NCBI RefSeq assembly: GCF_051622035.1
Contig: NC_135357.1
Span: forward strand, 11,739,001-11,803,000
DNA from: Arctopsyche grandis
Lineage: Eukaryota; Arthropoda; Insecta; Trichoptera; Hydropsychidae
DNA length: 64,000 nt
Direction: 5' to 3'
Positions 1 to 12,752 of this stretch are shown piece after piece (the stretch's first letter is position 1; each line of letters opens with the position of its first letter). The position numbers were made by a program, and so were the translations under genes. Below the pieces are notes generated by a model. The model was not told the DNA's origin, searched no databases, and was given only the letters and a program-made list of their open reading frames with translations.

Positions 1-58
1 ACGCTTTCATCCAGCAGTAGATGGTGAATGGCTGTAAATGATGATGATGATGAATAAA
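1..58 (+). mobile_element. LINE 3' end (truncated by window edge)
   Basis: The first bases read like the last codons and 3' UTR of a non-LTR retrotransposon: a stretch translating to AFIQQ, then ATGGTGAATGGCTGTAAATG and a (GAT)n tail. The same sequence, reverse-complemented, occurs at about 8618-8660 at the end of a longer LINE remnant, which supports the assignment. The body lies before the window. A similar scrap, GGCTGCTTGTGATGATGATG, lies at about 258-278. Confidence 0.6.
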
Positions 59-2340
59 AATGAGTACGTACGAGTATATTTACCTGCTTAACGCAAAAAT
101 ATGTACATATGTTCATTAAATTCTCAGTTTAAATTCTTATGTTTATTAAATTCTCAGGATTAAAAAAAAATCGTTAAAAAGGTTCAAACTGAATATGTTA
201 TGCAATCATTTTGTTTTGAGAATTGGAGTGTCTTTAATCCATGCGTAGACAGCTAAAGGCTGCTTGTGATGATGATGATATTGAATATGCATTATTAAAA
301 TTTATAATAACTTTGTTATAGACAACAATAGTCAATTATGGCGGTGGTTCTTGGCACGGAATGGGTTGAGATTTTTATGTGAGTTCACAATTTGAATATT
401 CCTTTTACACATATCGGACTAGGGTCGCCCTTTATTCGAACTAGTTTTTTTCGAAGACAACAAAAAGCTCCGTAGAAAAAAGTATAAATAAAAGATAATG
501 CTATCTATTTGATATTTTATAGTTATTTATTAATATTGGACGGTTATAAAGGAATCCATTATTTTACTCGCAGGTTTCGGCATAAATCATTAGAGACCTT
601 TATTGTTATGTTGTTCGGGATCGGCGTTATGGTTTTCGGGGCACTTGGAACTGTCTCTCTCGCACTCTCATCTCGAGACGTGCTTTCATCCCTTTCCTTC
701 TTTTCATTCGCGGTACTTTGCGGCAATAATGGCGGTAATGCGCGGTGCCCGAATCTTGGAATGTGGCAATTTTAAAAATTATGTTTGATTCATTATTAAT
801 TTTTTACGATTGTTCTCGGCCCTACGGAGCTCTCGCCCGACCCTCCCCCTTCCTCCCCATGTAACATTACGATCCGGCCGTCCGAGTGTTAACTGTTAGC
901 CGGTCGCGCAGACGTATCCAAAATTAAATTATAACCGTTCCATCGGCTGAAGGGGGGTTTTATATATATTTTTTCAAGCCGGGACGGAATGTGAATATTG
1001 GAGTAATCCTGAATGATTTAGGTGTGTATGTAGTGGTGTGATGTTGGAACGCGATAGCCATTTTTTGTTGTAAATCCCAAGCGCTACTGTGTGGCCAAGA
1101 ACAATAATTCATTACGAACAGTGATTTGTCTTGTCGCCGTGCTAGGGGGTCTCCTTTATCAATTTTTGTGGGAAATTTATTTATATTCAGCGTGACCCAT
1201 GATCCTTTAACTTCCACGAAAATGAAATATTATACGACGTGTTAATTTAATAACAATCTTGTACATATAGCTGGATGCTGCATTGATATGCTGTCGGTGG
1301 GATTGAACGCTGAATTGGCTTTGCCAATTTCGAACGTGTTAATTTGGACCGTTTGAAATAATAATTCGGACGAGATGATGTCCGCACTTTAACCCTTTGC
1401 CGACGACGTGGTAATTGCGCGTCTCGGGGCGAACCGTTTTCGAAATAATAATATAAAGTATGTAAATCCCTCGTGAAAGTTCGGCATTAAAACAACACCG
1501 AACCTCCCCACCCACTCGCCACGGCGAGCTTTTATTTTTATTTCACTCGGAAAAGCTTTTAAGCTCTTTATTACATTTTTGGGACGAAATTGTAAAAGCC
1601 ATATTTTTAGCGCTCGAAATTGCTTTATATTATTTCTGATATGTATATGTGTATTTATTTGTTTCATATACGTATACTGATATACATAAACCACGTAGCT
1701 TACAGGTGATTTCGTTAAGTGTATTTGGGAGAACGTATTCGCAACTCGTTCTATGTAGTCGGCCATTGAAATACAATTCATCTACCCAAAACTTTTTGCT
1801 GGGCCAGAAACAATACTCAATGTTACTGTTAGGTGGTAAGCGAAGTTGCTAGAATATTTTATTATTTAATTTGCGATATGGGGCTTTTTTTCGTGAAACC
1901 TGATTATTTTCGTGCGAAAAGAAAATGTATATTAGTCCATTGACATAATTTTTTTCTATACGAAACTTTATATTTTCAAGCTATTATTTCAGCACCAGAT
2001 ACATGATATGCAAGGCTACATACATACATATTACATGCCTAACATTCGATGACCTTTTGGTGTATTTGGAAGGTCAAAATTTATCCTAAATACGGAAATA
2101 TGTAGTACATCAATAAAAAAACAACTTCAAAATAATATACAACAAAACAGAAATCAAAATACATACATATCTTTAAGAGATAAAATCCTTTGATCGGAAA
2201 TATTACAATCTATATTTAAGAGGCTTTTCTTACTTGTTTATAAAACATGCTCGTTTGCACGCGAATTTCAGATTTTTATCGATGGGCCTGGTGGAAAACT
2301 TTCGTCGTATGAACGGGGAATAAAAATTGTCGTTGATTTT
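59..2340. other. Non-coding AT-rich stretch
   Basis: No gene is recognisable. Open frames of 60-130 codons occur on both strands but show no protein family, no splice-supported structure and no coding-like composition. A somewhat GC-richer patch at about 810-930 (CCGGCCGTCCGAGTG and neighbours) may be regulatory or conserved non-coding DNA; this is inference only. Confidence 0.4.
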
Positions 2341-2354
2341 TGCAATGTTTGCCA

Positions 2355-2845
2355 ATCGATTTATCTCGACAAAGTGTGTTTTTTTCCGCTCCGCTACAAA
2401 TCGCTGCAAAACACGCGGCTGCATGTTCATTTCGATTTCAGTATTTTTCGTCTCGACAAAATTCCCGACTGCTTGGCCGCATGATCACTCGAACTTGTAT
2501 CGATGACGAACGTATGGATGTCTCTTTTGCACGCATATATTTTGCCGAGTACTGCTCGCACTTATGCGAACTCTATGTAAAATTCCCAATATACCACTCC
2601 ACTCGTCTTGTGATCCTGATACTTTTGTCTCGACTTTTGCCTTTTTAAACTAGCCAGAAAAATTTACAACTCAATTTTAATAATTGCTTATCATCAATGT
2701 CGAAATGTTATCTGCGTAACCCAATGAATATCTCGTCTTTCGTACATGCTTAAATTCAAACATTCGCGAATTTCGTCGAGACGTCAAATACCGAAATCGA
2801 AAAGAGCATGCAGCCGCGTCGTTTGCAGCGATATGTAGCAAACCC
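2355..2845. mobile_element. Inverted-repeat element, arms of about 75 bases
   Basis: The segment at about 2393-2470 is repeated in reverse complement at about 2758-2842, sharing GCGGCTGCATG, TTTCGATTTC and GTCTCGAC blocks. The left side begins with ATCGATTTATCTCGACAAA, the same motif that bounds the element at 14879-15128. Downstream bases 2860-3035 also resemble 14940-15090. This looks like a degraded non-autonomous DNA element. No transposase and no clear target duplication were seen. Confidence 0.5.
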
Positions 2846-3419
2846 GTTTTTTTATATCTCTTTTTGATAAAGTTAAGATATTTTCGCTATTTAAAAAAGT
2901 TTAATATTCACCTATTAAAGTTTATTTGGATCAATTATGAATTGACTAAATAACAATATCAATTGACTAATTAACGAGAATCCAAAATCGCCGTTTCATT
3001 CTTAAGTGAAAAGTTTCACAAAGCACGCCGCTCTAGAAGATAGTGTTTGTTTGAGGAAGGGTTATTTTCAGAATATCGTTGATATTTTATATTTTATTCG
3101 CGTTATTATTTTGGAAATAAAAGTAGTTGAGAGCTTCCTTAAGTACATAACTGCGTTTTGTACTTAAGCATACATAATCTGACCTATTTTGACGTAAGAT
3201 ATGACGTCATATTCGCGTCATTTTGTCAAACTTTTCATCAAAAACATTTCATCAAACTTCGTAAAATTTTCGGGTATTTTTGTGTTTAAATCAAATGTAT
3301 ATATACACCATAGGAAGTTCTCAACGACTTTAAAGATTTTAAAATAATCATAGGAAAAACGTCTTTTTTGTTAATACGTATATTTTTTTGTTTTAATAAG
3401 TTTTGGTGGACTCTTTTTA

Positions 3420-4358
3420 TGCTGCGTACGGACCAAACCAACGACGATTTTGGGCCAACGTTTTAACCAGCAGGATAAAACCAGTAGCGTACAAAATATC
3501 GAAATAAAAATTAAATTTAAAAATTGAAATTAAATATCAAAATTAAAACTATTATTATTATATTAAAATTAAATTCAAATATCAAAATAAAATTATAATC
3601 AATATATTAAAATTAAAATAAAATATTGAAAGTTAAAACAGAACATGCCCAATTTAAATAAATTTTCGAGATTGACCTAAAATTAGATCATCAACAATCA
3701 CATACAGGTAATCCTCGACTTTTGTTTGTCGAAGATGTTTTGACTTACGAAGATACGCACTAAGATCAAAAAAAAAATCAAAGAATTCTTATTTTTACTT
3801 CCCCGTAATGCGCAGTTACTGAGAATATCTCATGTATTAGTATGGGTGACCGAGCGATGATCGCAATCCGGAGCGTTGTCGGTCTATCAATCGAATTTTT
3901 TTAGTCTTCAATTGTTTCTCTCGTCGAAATAAATCAAATAATTAAATCCATCTCAGAGGTAAAATTTATCGGATAATGTGTGATTATTAATTTTATTTCG
4001 ACGAAAGAAAAAAAAACCCTTTGACAAATCAGCGACATTTTTTTTGTTAAATGTTTCATCGACGGCGGAAACACAGTAGTATATCGTGACGACTTATAAG
4101 AAACAATAACAAGGTTTTTTTCGCTCGTAATCAGAGAAATTATAATATTTCTCTGGTTGTAATGCGTATCGTCGTAATTCAAAACATTGTTGTAATTCAA
4201 AACATCAACGACGGTCTAATTTTAGCTCAATCTCGCTTTTTAGCTTAATTTTGATATTTAATTTCAATTTTTTAATTTAATTTTTATTTCGATATTTTGT
4301 ACGCTACTAGTTTTAAAAGTTGGCCCAAAATCGTCGTTGGTTTGGTGCGTACGGACCA
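3420..4358. mobile_element. Non-autonomous DNA transposon with long TIRs and TTA target site
   Basis: Long terminal inverted repeats are visible: the left end carries CCAAACCAACGACGATTTTG and the right end carries its exact reverse complement. The similarity runs inward for about 130 bases through AT-rich sequence containing GCGTACAAAATATCGAAAT. Each end is flanked by TTA (3417-3419 and 4359-4361), which fits a 3-bp TTA duplication as made by PIF/Harbinger-type elements. The interior (about 3690-4220) is itself partly self-complementary and has no transposase frame. Family assignment is inference from the target site only. Confidence 0.65.
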
Positions 4359-4735
4359 TTAAGGAGTGTCATTTACGATACGAATCACATATGTGTTAAT
4401 AATCTAAATATATATATTTTATATAAAGAATAAATTTGAATTGAAATATGCCTCATGCTATATCAGCATTTGAAAATCTCCGTCATCTCCGCAGTCTATT
4501 CTCGCAGTATTGTATGTATGTATGTATATAATACCTTTGTCTAGCATTTTCAATGCGGCTCAAGAGTCAGCATTCAGAATCGGCGAAGTATATCTCATAT
4601 CGAATGTATCTTATATGTGCATTTTATTCACATTTAAAATTCCCTTTGTAAAAATGAACAAAACCAGCATTTAACATCTCCCAAGCGTAGAAAAAAAATA
4701 ATACGAACTGTGAGGCTTTTCTTTCTCACTCCACA

Positions 4736-4797
4736 TATGTACATACATACATACACATATGTATATAATACATACATACATACATACATACATACAC
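4736..4797. repeat. (CATA)n microsatellite cluster
   Basis: Runs of CATA/TATG tetranucleotide units, interrupted by ATATATAATA. Similar clusters are scattered through the whole window (for example 11287-11306, 36960-36990, 51325-51365). Confidence 0.9.
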
Positions 4798-6067
4798 CGA
4801 AGACGATAGTTATTTCATAACAACGACAAAAATCCATATTTTACGAATTCTGCACGGCAAGAACCGTCCATTATTCGTGTCTGGGTTTCCCAATGCGTGG
4901 GACGCAGGTGATGCGACCCCCAGAACACGACCCAGGATTTCGTTTTGGCACGAGGTGTCAAAAAAAACAAACACACTTCCATACAAAGCCATAGAAATAT
5001 ATAGAGAAATAATAAAAAATATATATATAAAAAAATCTAACCCTTTATGTGCGGGACAGTCCGTAACGACCGCGGCGAAATTGGAAACCCCTAATGAAAG
5101 GAATAACACGTCCTTCCTTCTGTCCTTTTCTTTTTTGTCCTCTCAAATGTGAGATTTTATGACTTTTCGGCAATCTTCAAAGTTGACATCAACATAAGCA
5201 ATCGACATAATTCAAATAAGCTATCGCTTTTGATGCATGCCAGCTCAATGCTACAGTTCAATATTAATTGATATAACGTGTAATCATATCTAAGCTTATG
5301 AAAAATCGACTATAGACTTGACACGATTAACCATTTCCGTGCTTGTTTATGTTAAGTCTGTATCATTGTTTTATATTTAGACCACCCATGTTGTATATTT
5401 ATTATATATAATTGAAAGTTTCTTTAGTATCGTGTTTCAATTCTGATCTCACTCTATCCATATTAGAAATAGACTATTAGAATAGTTGCTTTAATGTTTC
5501 CAAAGTTTGAACATCTGCTACCTATCGTGTCTAGAATGCATTCATATAGGTGCAATCGCTACCCACCAGTTCGATAAAATTATCTTTGATGCACTTTCGT
5601 TGTCGTCATTGACAGGTGTGCAGCTACTGGACCTATAAATGGAAAGATATCGACGCGTAATAAAATACTTACAGTGTGTGTGTGTTATTATTATCGTGTT
5701 AAAATTATCATATCTGGCATAAGTCGACCGGTAACGTGTCGTGCGAGATTAAATGGTTAAGAGGATTCCGTCAGCCATACTTAACCTTTTCGCCGTGTGA
5801 TCCCTTCGCACTGGATAGTATGCGTCGATTGGCCGACATGCTGTTAATAGATTATCCCGTATTTGTCGGGACTAGAAGCCTTAGACGTCCTGAGGGGATA
5901 TTCGAAAATACAATCTACATACATACATATACATAGGCAGCATCCAGTACAGCTTCCCTCTCAAATTATTCAAAATCTATCTCATTTCAAATATTAAATT
6001 ATATATTGTATTTGTTTGTTGTCGAAATAATCCGTCGATGAGACTTACTATATATATAAAGACGTTA

Positions 6068-6070
<3 letters not shown>

Positions 6071-6131
<61 letters not shown>

Positions 6132-6132
6132 C
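6071..6132. repeat. (CT)n/(GT)n microsatellite
   Basis: About 50 bases of CT dinucleotide repeat followed directly by a short GT run. Confidence 0.95.
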
Positions 6133-7557
6133 CTTACGCTAGCCGAACATAATAATGAATCGATAAAAAGCCTAAACTTTGTATAAACTCATTCAGAATC
6201 GAACCCGCACACACAAATATCCTCTTATAGGTATACCTGAGTTCAGAGAGTTAGACACGAAGCCAACATCGAATTTTCAATTGGTCTTTTTTTTAAAACA
6301 TTAATTTAAATTGATTCCTTCCACTTAAAAATGTTAATGATAATTTTATTTCGCAAGGTTTTGAACCTTTTTCTTTGTTTTCATTTTAAACATATGTATA
6401 TTATTCGACTTCGAGTTTTATTATTTTTTATTGCATAATTTAATTGGCATAACCTATGCGATGATATTTCATCAGGCTGACCACTTAAATATATGTATGT
6501 ATATGTATATGTTTATGTACATATATGTATTATATAATAATATATTATATATTATTTTTAAAATGTTTAACATTAACATAACAACAAAATAAATTTGTAA
6601 TATACTTAAATAATGCTGTGCACACCTATAATTGATGTATACGTATATCAGAATCATAAATGTGTGAAGAATATATATTAATTATTACTATTCGTATTGT
6701 AACTTTATTAAATCATGTAACAATTTGTTTACGAACCCACCCGTTGAAATTTTAACGGGAATAACACTAGCTGTACGTATAATAGACATTGTTATCACTG
6801 CTATTGAAACTTTCATATATATGTATTTATTTAAATATAAATTTTTGTACGTAGAAATCAAATTCAAATAAATGAATATAATATTTCTATTGCTTAGCGA
6901 CGACTAAAAAACGCACATCTTTCGCGTTAGTGGTGTGTTTTCCGAGTTAAAATCACGAATATACTTTTATATACTGCTTTTAATCTCAATTGGTGATTAT
7001 CCACAATTCGTTTTGTGTATAAGAAGGGTTTTCCGTGCGCGTTTAATACCTACATATATAATATAATTTTTCTTTAACCGTCGCGTATGCATTTTTCTGC
7101 CTGCATGATATTGTTCATTTGTTACGATGCAAAATTTTCATGTTTGAAAATCTCCATTCGTATGGGAGTGTTAAAAACAATTTTATATTTCTCACCGATG
7201 AGGAAAGTCTGAGGAAAGTGCAATGGATTCCTGTTTCCCCACACATACATAACAATCTCTCCTGAAAGAAACGAGTGGAAGCATTGGTGTTGATTCGAGG
7301 AAAGAGAAGTCAAGTGAGATTAAATTTATTTCAAATATTTATTTATTTTATCGTTTGAAAATCAATATTGTTTATTTATTATACGTACATATTATACGTA
7401 CGTATTTTTTTTTTGAATACTTCTTTTTATGTTATTTAGACGGCTGTTTTTTCTTGCGCGATTTCTTGAATCTTTTTTCTTTAAATACATATGTACGTAG
7501 TAATAATAGATGCAGTTTTTTTATTTAAAATACAAACATGTGAAAATTAACACATAT

Positions 7558-8043
7558 ATTTTATTTATTTTATTGTTACAATCAATATACACTCGTCATT
7601 ACAGATCGCTCCAATGCGACGAGTGTACGATAACGGTCAGAAATACAATAATACATATACAATCAGAATACATAGCATATAACAATTAATCAGTACAGAA
7701 GTAATAATCATAGAGACATCTATGGATTATTTTTAGCGTTAAATTTAGTTAAATAAACACGAAATTATAGAGATGTCTATAGATATATCTATAGATTTCA
7801 GATTACTGTGCATAATTTTTACAAATTATACACATAGATTTTGTGACAACAGGAAATGATCTAATACCAATTTTCAGGAACCGTTTCAACAATGATCAGA
7901 TAAAATTGGCAAACTCTGATAGAGAAACGATCGATTTGGAGTCACAAAACCCCCAAACCTAACCAGCAGTTTGACGAGGACTCGAACCTTCGACCTCAGT
8001 GGTGCTAAATATATACGCTACCATTAAGCCAAACTGCTGGCTA
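7558..8043 (-). mobile_element. tRNA-headed SINE copy
   Basis: Reading the reverse strand, the 5' head has a degenerate Pol III promoter with a tRNA-like GGTTCGA-type B box (antisense TCGAACC at about 7983). Next comes the family core containing CCTATCAGAGTTTGCCAATT-like sequence, then a segment containing CCATAGATGTCTCT and an AAAT-rich tail. At least eight more copies share this head and core in the window. The tail boundary near 7558 is inferred from the A/T-rich run. Confidence 0.75.
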
Positions 8044-8617
8044 TATATATATGTAGATCGAGTGACATAATGTTATTTGCATGTTTTTTGTATGTCTTGA
8101 ATTTATTGGCGGAGTGGGGGCGGCGGGGGAATGAGCAAATCAATAATTTCGTTTACTACTCATCAAGTTTGTTTAACACTATGTATGTTGAGTGAACACT
8201 ATTTGGCTAACGAATCTATGAAAACAGTCGTCTTTAACGAATTTTAAGAAGAAACATACATATATCCATACTCTGAATCAATTTAAGAATTTAAAACAGA
8301 AATTTAAAATAAGTAAATGATTTTCTGCACGAAATGTTAGCAAAAATCGTACTCTTGTATGTAGCTATGTACATATGTACATAGTTATAACATTTATCTT
8401 TTCATAGCTTTGTAAATCTAGGAAAAATCACACTAAGAAAGATTTTACTTGCAATAATGCTGTTAGTAATAGAATATATGTATAATACATACATATGTAC
8501 ATGTATTGCTTAGGATTTAGAAATACAACTTATTGAGTTGAGCACAAGAAAATTCTGCTGTAGTAGGTATAAGTGTAATAAATAGCAAATAGCGTATATT
8601 AATGTAAAATCCAAGAA

Positions 8618-9255
<638 letters not shown>

Positions 9256-9307
9256 ATGTATGTTACAATGATACTTTTTATTTTATTTAAACAATTTAAA
9301 ATTTCTC

Positions 9308-9785
9308 TAGTGAGACTATAATTTCACAGACTGGGTACGGATGTAACGATAGAAATACAAATTAACTGCTCAATGTCAGTGAATTTGTAATTCGAACGGT
9401 AATGCATCATGCGTTCGAATTACAAATTACTACAAACCTTAACTTAACTTAACTTTAAATAAATAAAACCAACTATTACCTAACATTAACCTAACGTAAC
9501 CTTATATAAATGTGGCTGCTAAGATATTATGATGTGTTTGCTTCCGAATCACGTCTCATCAAAAAAAGTCAAATCGAAAAAGATAGTGTACCATGAGGAG
9601 AGTGGGAATGGACAGGAATGGGGTTGAGGAATGGGGTTGGCGCGATTCATGGCGGCGACGCACATATCATCCGACTGTCAAAAATTATAATTTCACTAAC
9701 GTGGACCAGTTAAAATGTAATTGGATATGTTTTCACTGAAACATGAGTGAAATTATAATTTCAATGCTGTTATAATTTCGCTGTA
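9308..9785. mobile_element. Possible inverted-repeat element with internal perfect hairpin
   Basis: AGTGAGACTATAATTTCAC near 9308 is mirrored by several ATTATAATTTCACTAAC/GTGAAATTATAATTTC blocks at about 9685-9780. A perfect 16-base hairpin lies inside at 9382-9397 and 9413-9428. No coding capacity. The outer ends are uncertain. Confidence 0.35.
9382..9428. repeat. Perfect 16-bp inverted repeat (hairpin)
   Basis: AATTTGTAATTCGAAC is followed after 15 bases by its exact reverse complement. Confidence 0.9.
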
Positions 9786-12339
9786 ACATATCCACTATCC
9801 TTGTCGTACGTACATGTACATATATTTACTAAAAAAATACACATTCTATGCGCATTTTTTATTTGAAGCGGCCTTAATTTATTTTTAGAATGCTGTGAGA
9901 ATTTTGCATGAGATTTTAAAGCCATATATGTGAGTGGGACGTGACATAAATAAGGTTGGGAAACACTGATCTTAACCTTAGTCAAAGCCTAATGGATGTT
10001 TAAGAAAATAAATTTTTCGTCTTTTAGTTCAAACGATTTTGTAAATCACAGTCTGCGGTTTGTATTTAATTTTCGTGTATTTCGGTTTGCTATTTCCAAG
10101 TCGGACGGTCTTGCAAAAAGTAGGGAAATTTATCCCGGCCAGTTATTTTCGAATGGATTCATTATTGAGCATGCAAAATAATAGTAACGGACGATTGACA
10201 CGAAAGGTGGTTGTTGCAAATGCTTACATTTTACATACATATGTATGTATATGTTTATTATTGAATTACATATGTGGCGATTTTTTCGACGAGGGGGAGA
10301 CAAAACGGAAAAGCGTCGCCTTACGACCGACTGTGACTTTTCACCGCCGCCGCCGGTGAAATTTCCCGCCGCCGGGAAATCTCCGAAAGGCATTTTCTAT
10401 TTGAATAGGCCTATATTACTATTCAAATTGTACGAAGCCGGAGGATTCGCACTCTCCCGTACACGGAAGAGAGATGGGGAATTCTAGAACGCCAGGTGGA
10501 AAATCCACGAGAAAATTTTTCATACTTACCGTCGCCTCCCCATCGCTGCCACCTCTCGAACAAAAACGGCCGACGTGAAAAGAACTGAAAAAAATATATT
10601 GCACACATACACACACATGTGGAAAATTTCGTAAGTGAATATAGCTTTTCTTGAGATTCTTGCCCGGCCTGCGGGCAATCGTCCGCTCCTTTTTAACAGA
10701 CTTGGAAAATTTTATAAGCATTCAAAACGAACAAGGAATAAATGTACATATACATATATATGTATCCTTTGCTCGTACACACCGCCTTCAAATATTTGCC
10801 GAAGATTCCCTCTTCGTATTATATTTAAACGACATTAGATGAATTATCGATCGAAATGTTATATTGATATATCAACGGAAACTTTTATTTTCTCAATTTT
10901 TTTTGCAACCCACTCAGATCAGGGGTTCTTTAATAATTCGAGCGATTCATCAATTATATAGGGCTTATCGGATCAATAGCCTGTAGTATGTATAGAAAAT
11001 ACGCAAAAATGAAAATAATCACCCATTGAATCGAGTATCGGACACAATAGTGAAGCACTCGCCTATATCAACCCCTCTCTGCACTATAAATATTTTTTTT
11101 AGGATTGACCTTAATATATCATATGCATTATATATGTAATATATTCCGCTTTTTAAAATTGATTCAATTCGAAAATATGTCTCTGAGTAATTTCATTTTT
11201 ATTTTGTATAGTACAAAATATGAATAAAATATTATATTTCTACTTAAAAGTTTGTATGACTTATGCAGTCCATTTTCGATCATAAATACATACATACATA
11301 CATACATCACACTTTGTATGTAAATTGAGTTGTTATCTTATTTGCCTTGTTGTGGGGCTAAAAATCCCAACCCCTGAAGCCGACAAGACATACTTCGACA
11401 GCCCCCAAATAACCGATGGGTCAACGTTGTTCTCCCCTAAAAGCCTCCGTTGGCGTCTGCGGATTGAGTCTTTATAAATTTAAGCTTTGAAATTGAGTTG
11501 TAAGTTAGTAGTTTGAGAGGCAGTATGGTCCCTTTCAATACCGCAGACATTGAATAGAAAAATCTTCATTTATGTTATTCACCGTATACTTTTACGAAAG
11601 GATTCTATTCAGAAATTGCACACACTTACAAACATATGTATTTATGTATGGATATTATTTTTCTTTTAAAATTCTTAGTTTCGAATTATACACAGTAGAA
11701 AGCTATTTTAGAGTGTGCTGAAATATTACCCTGTTTCAGACTTCAGTCTTAGAGGCGCGCAAGTTTGTGATTATTGTGCAAGCTAGCGTTGACACGTGTG
11801 CACGTGCAAGACTCTGTGTCGGGGTGCAAGTGCAATATGCAACTTAAATAAAATAAATCTTACACCTTAACACATGTGTATGCATTATTCGTGCATGACC
11901 TCGGGAATCTGATGCAATATTCATGCGATTTAACCGTCTTTGTCCGTTTCGAAAAATACGTAAATTGGCTCACCGAGACAAAAGTAATGAACGTGAGAAT
12001 TTGCATGGTCTTTTCATTTTAATACAGCAGTGTATAATGAAATGAGAAATTTCATAAAACTACGACGAAATGTGTAAGGTAATGAATACGTCTACTTTTG
12101 AAATTAATTTTTTTAGTAAGTATATAATGTTATTAAATAAGTTTTTTATATAAAAATATATAATGTTTTTAATTAATTGAAAAATTTTAAACAGTCATAT
12201 CATAATTTATTTCAATCAATCATGCACACTTCTTGACAGATTGACTCTTGACAGATTACTCTAAAGCGACGAGTGTGGAATACAGATTAAGAATTATGAA
12301 TTATATGTATGTACATATATACAGGTATACACCCATATA
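9786..12339. other. Non-coding stretch with a GC-rich island at about 10270-10560
   Basis: No gene family was recognised. The 10270-10560 island stands out against AT-rich surroundings and contains a palindrome, TTTCCCGCCGCCGGGAAA, near 10360. It could be conserved regulatory DNA or an untranslated exon; the sequence alone does not tell. A short segment at about 12225-12280 (CTTGACAGATT...GCGACGAGTGT) is shared with 7590-7627. Confidence 0.4.
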
Positions 12340-12439
<100 letters not shown>

Positions 12440-12554
12440 CATTAAGCACGATATTTATGGTATTTACATAAGTTGTGTAATACTTGTACATATAATACTT
12501 ATATAAGTATTATACAAGGCAAATACATACGTCGATTAAACATTCAACATTGAT

Positions 12555-12752
12555 ATGCAGAGACATCTACATATGGCCAAATTTGCAGCTCATTTCAATG
12601 AAAATCAGATAAATTGGCAAACTCTGATTGGAAACGATCTGGAGCCACATATCTATATGCTGGACCAGCAGCAACCGGTGGGATTGATCCTGTGACCACT
12701 TCGATCGAAAGCATTATATGCTTACCACTAGTCTATGCTTCTGGTTACATGA
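12555..12752 (-). mobile_element. tRNA-headed SINE copy
   Basis: Same family as 7558-8043. The core is antisense AATCAGATAAATTGGCAAAC at about 12603, a degenerate B box is at about 12680-12690, and the 3' segment AGAGACATCTACATATGG is at about 12560. Truncated relative to the fullest copy at 53141. Confidence 0.7.

Larger units (their letters stand above)
4359..7557. other. Non-coding stretch with microsatellites
   Basis: No gene is seen. It contains CATA/TATG clusters at about 4510-4530 and 4736-4797, and the CT run annotated separately. Short frames such as 4877-5152 and 5736-5936 have no recognisable domain and are not called. Confidence 0.4.
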
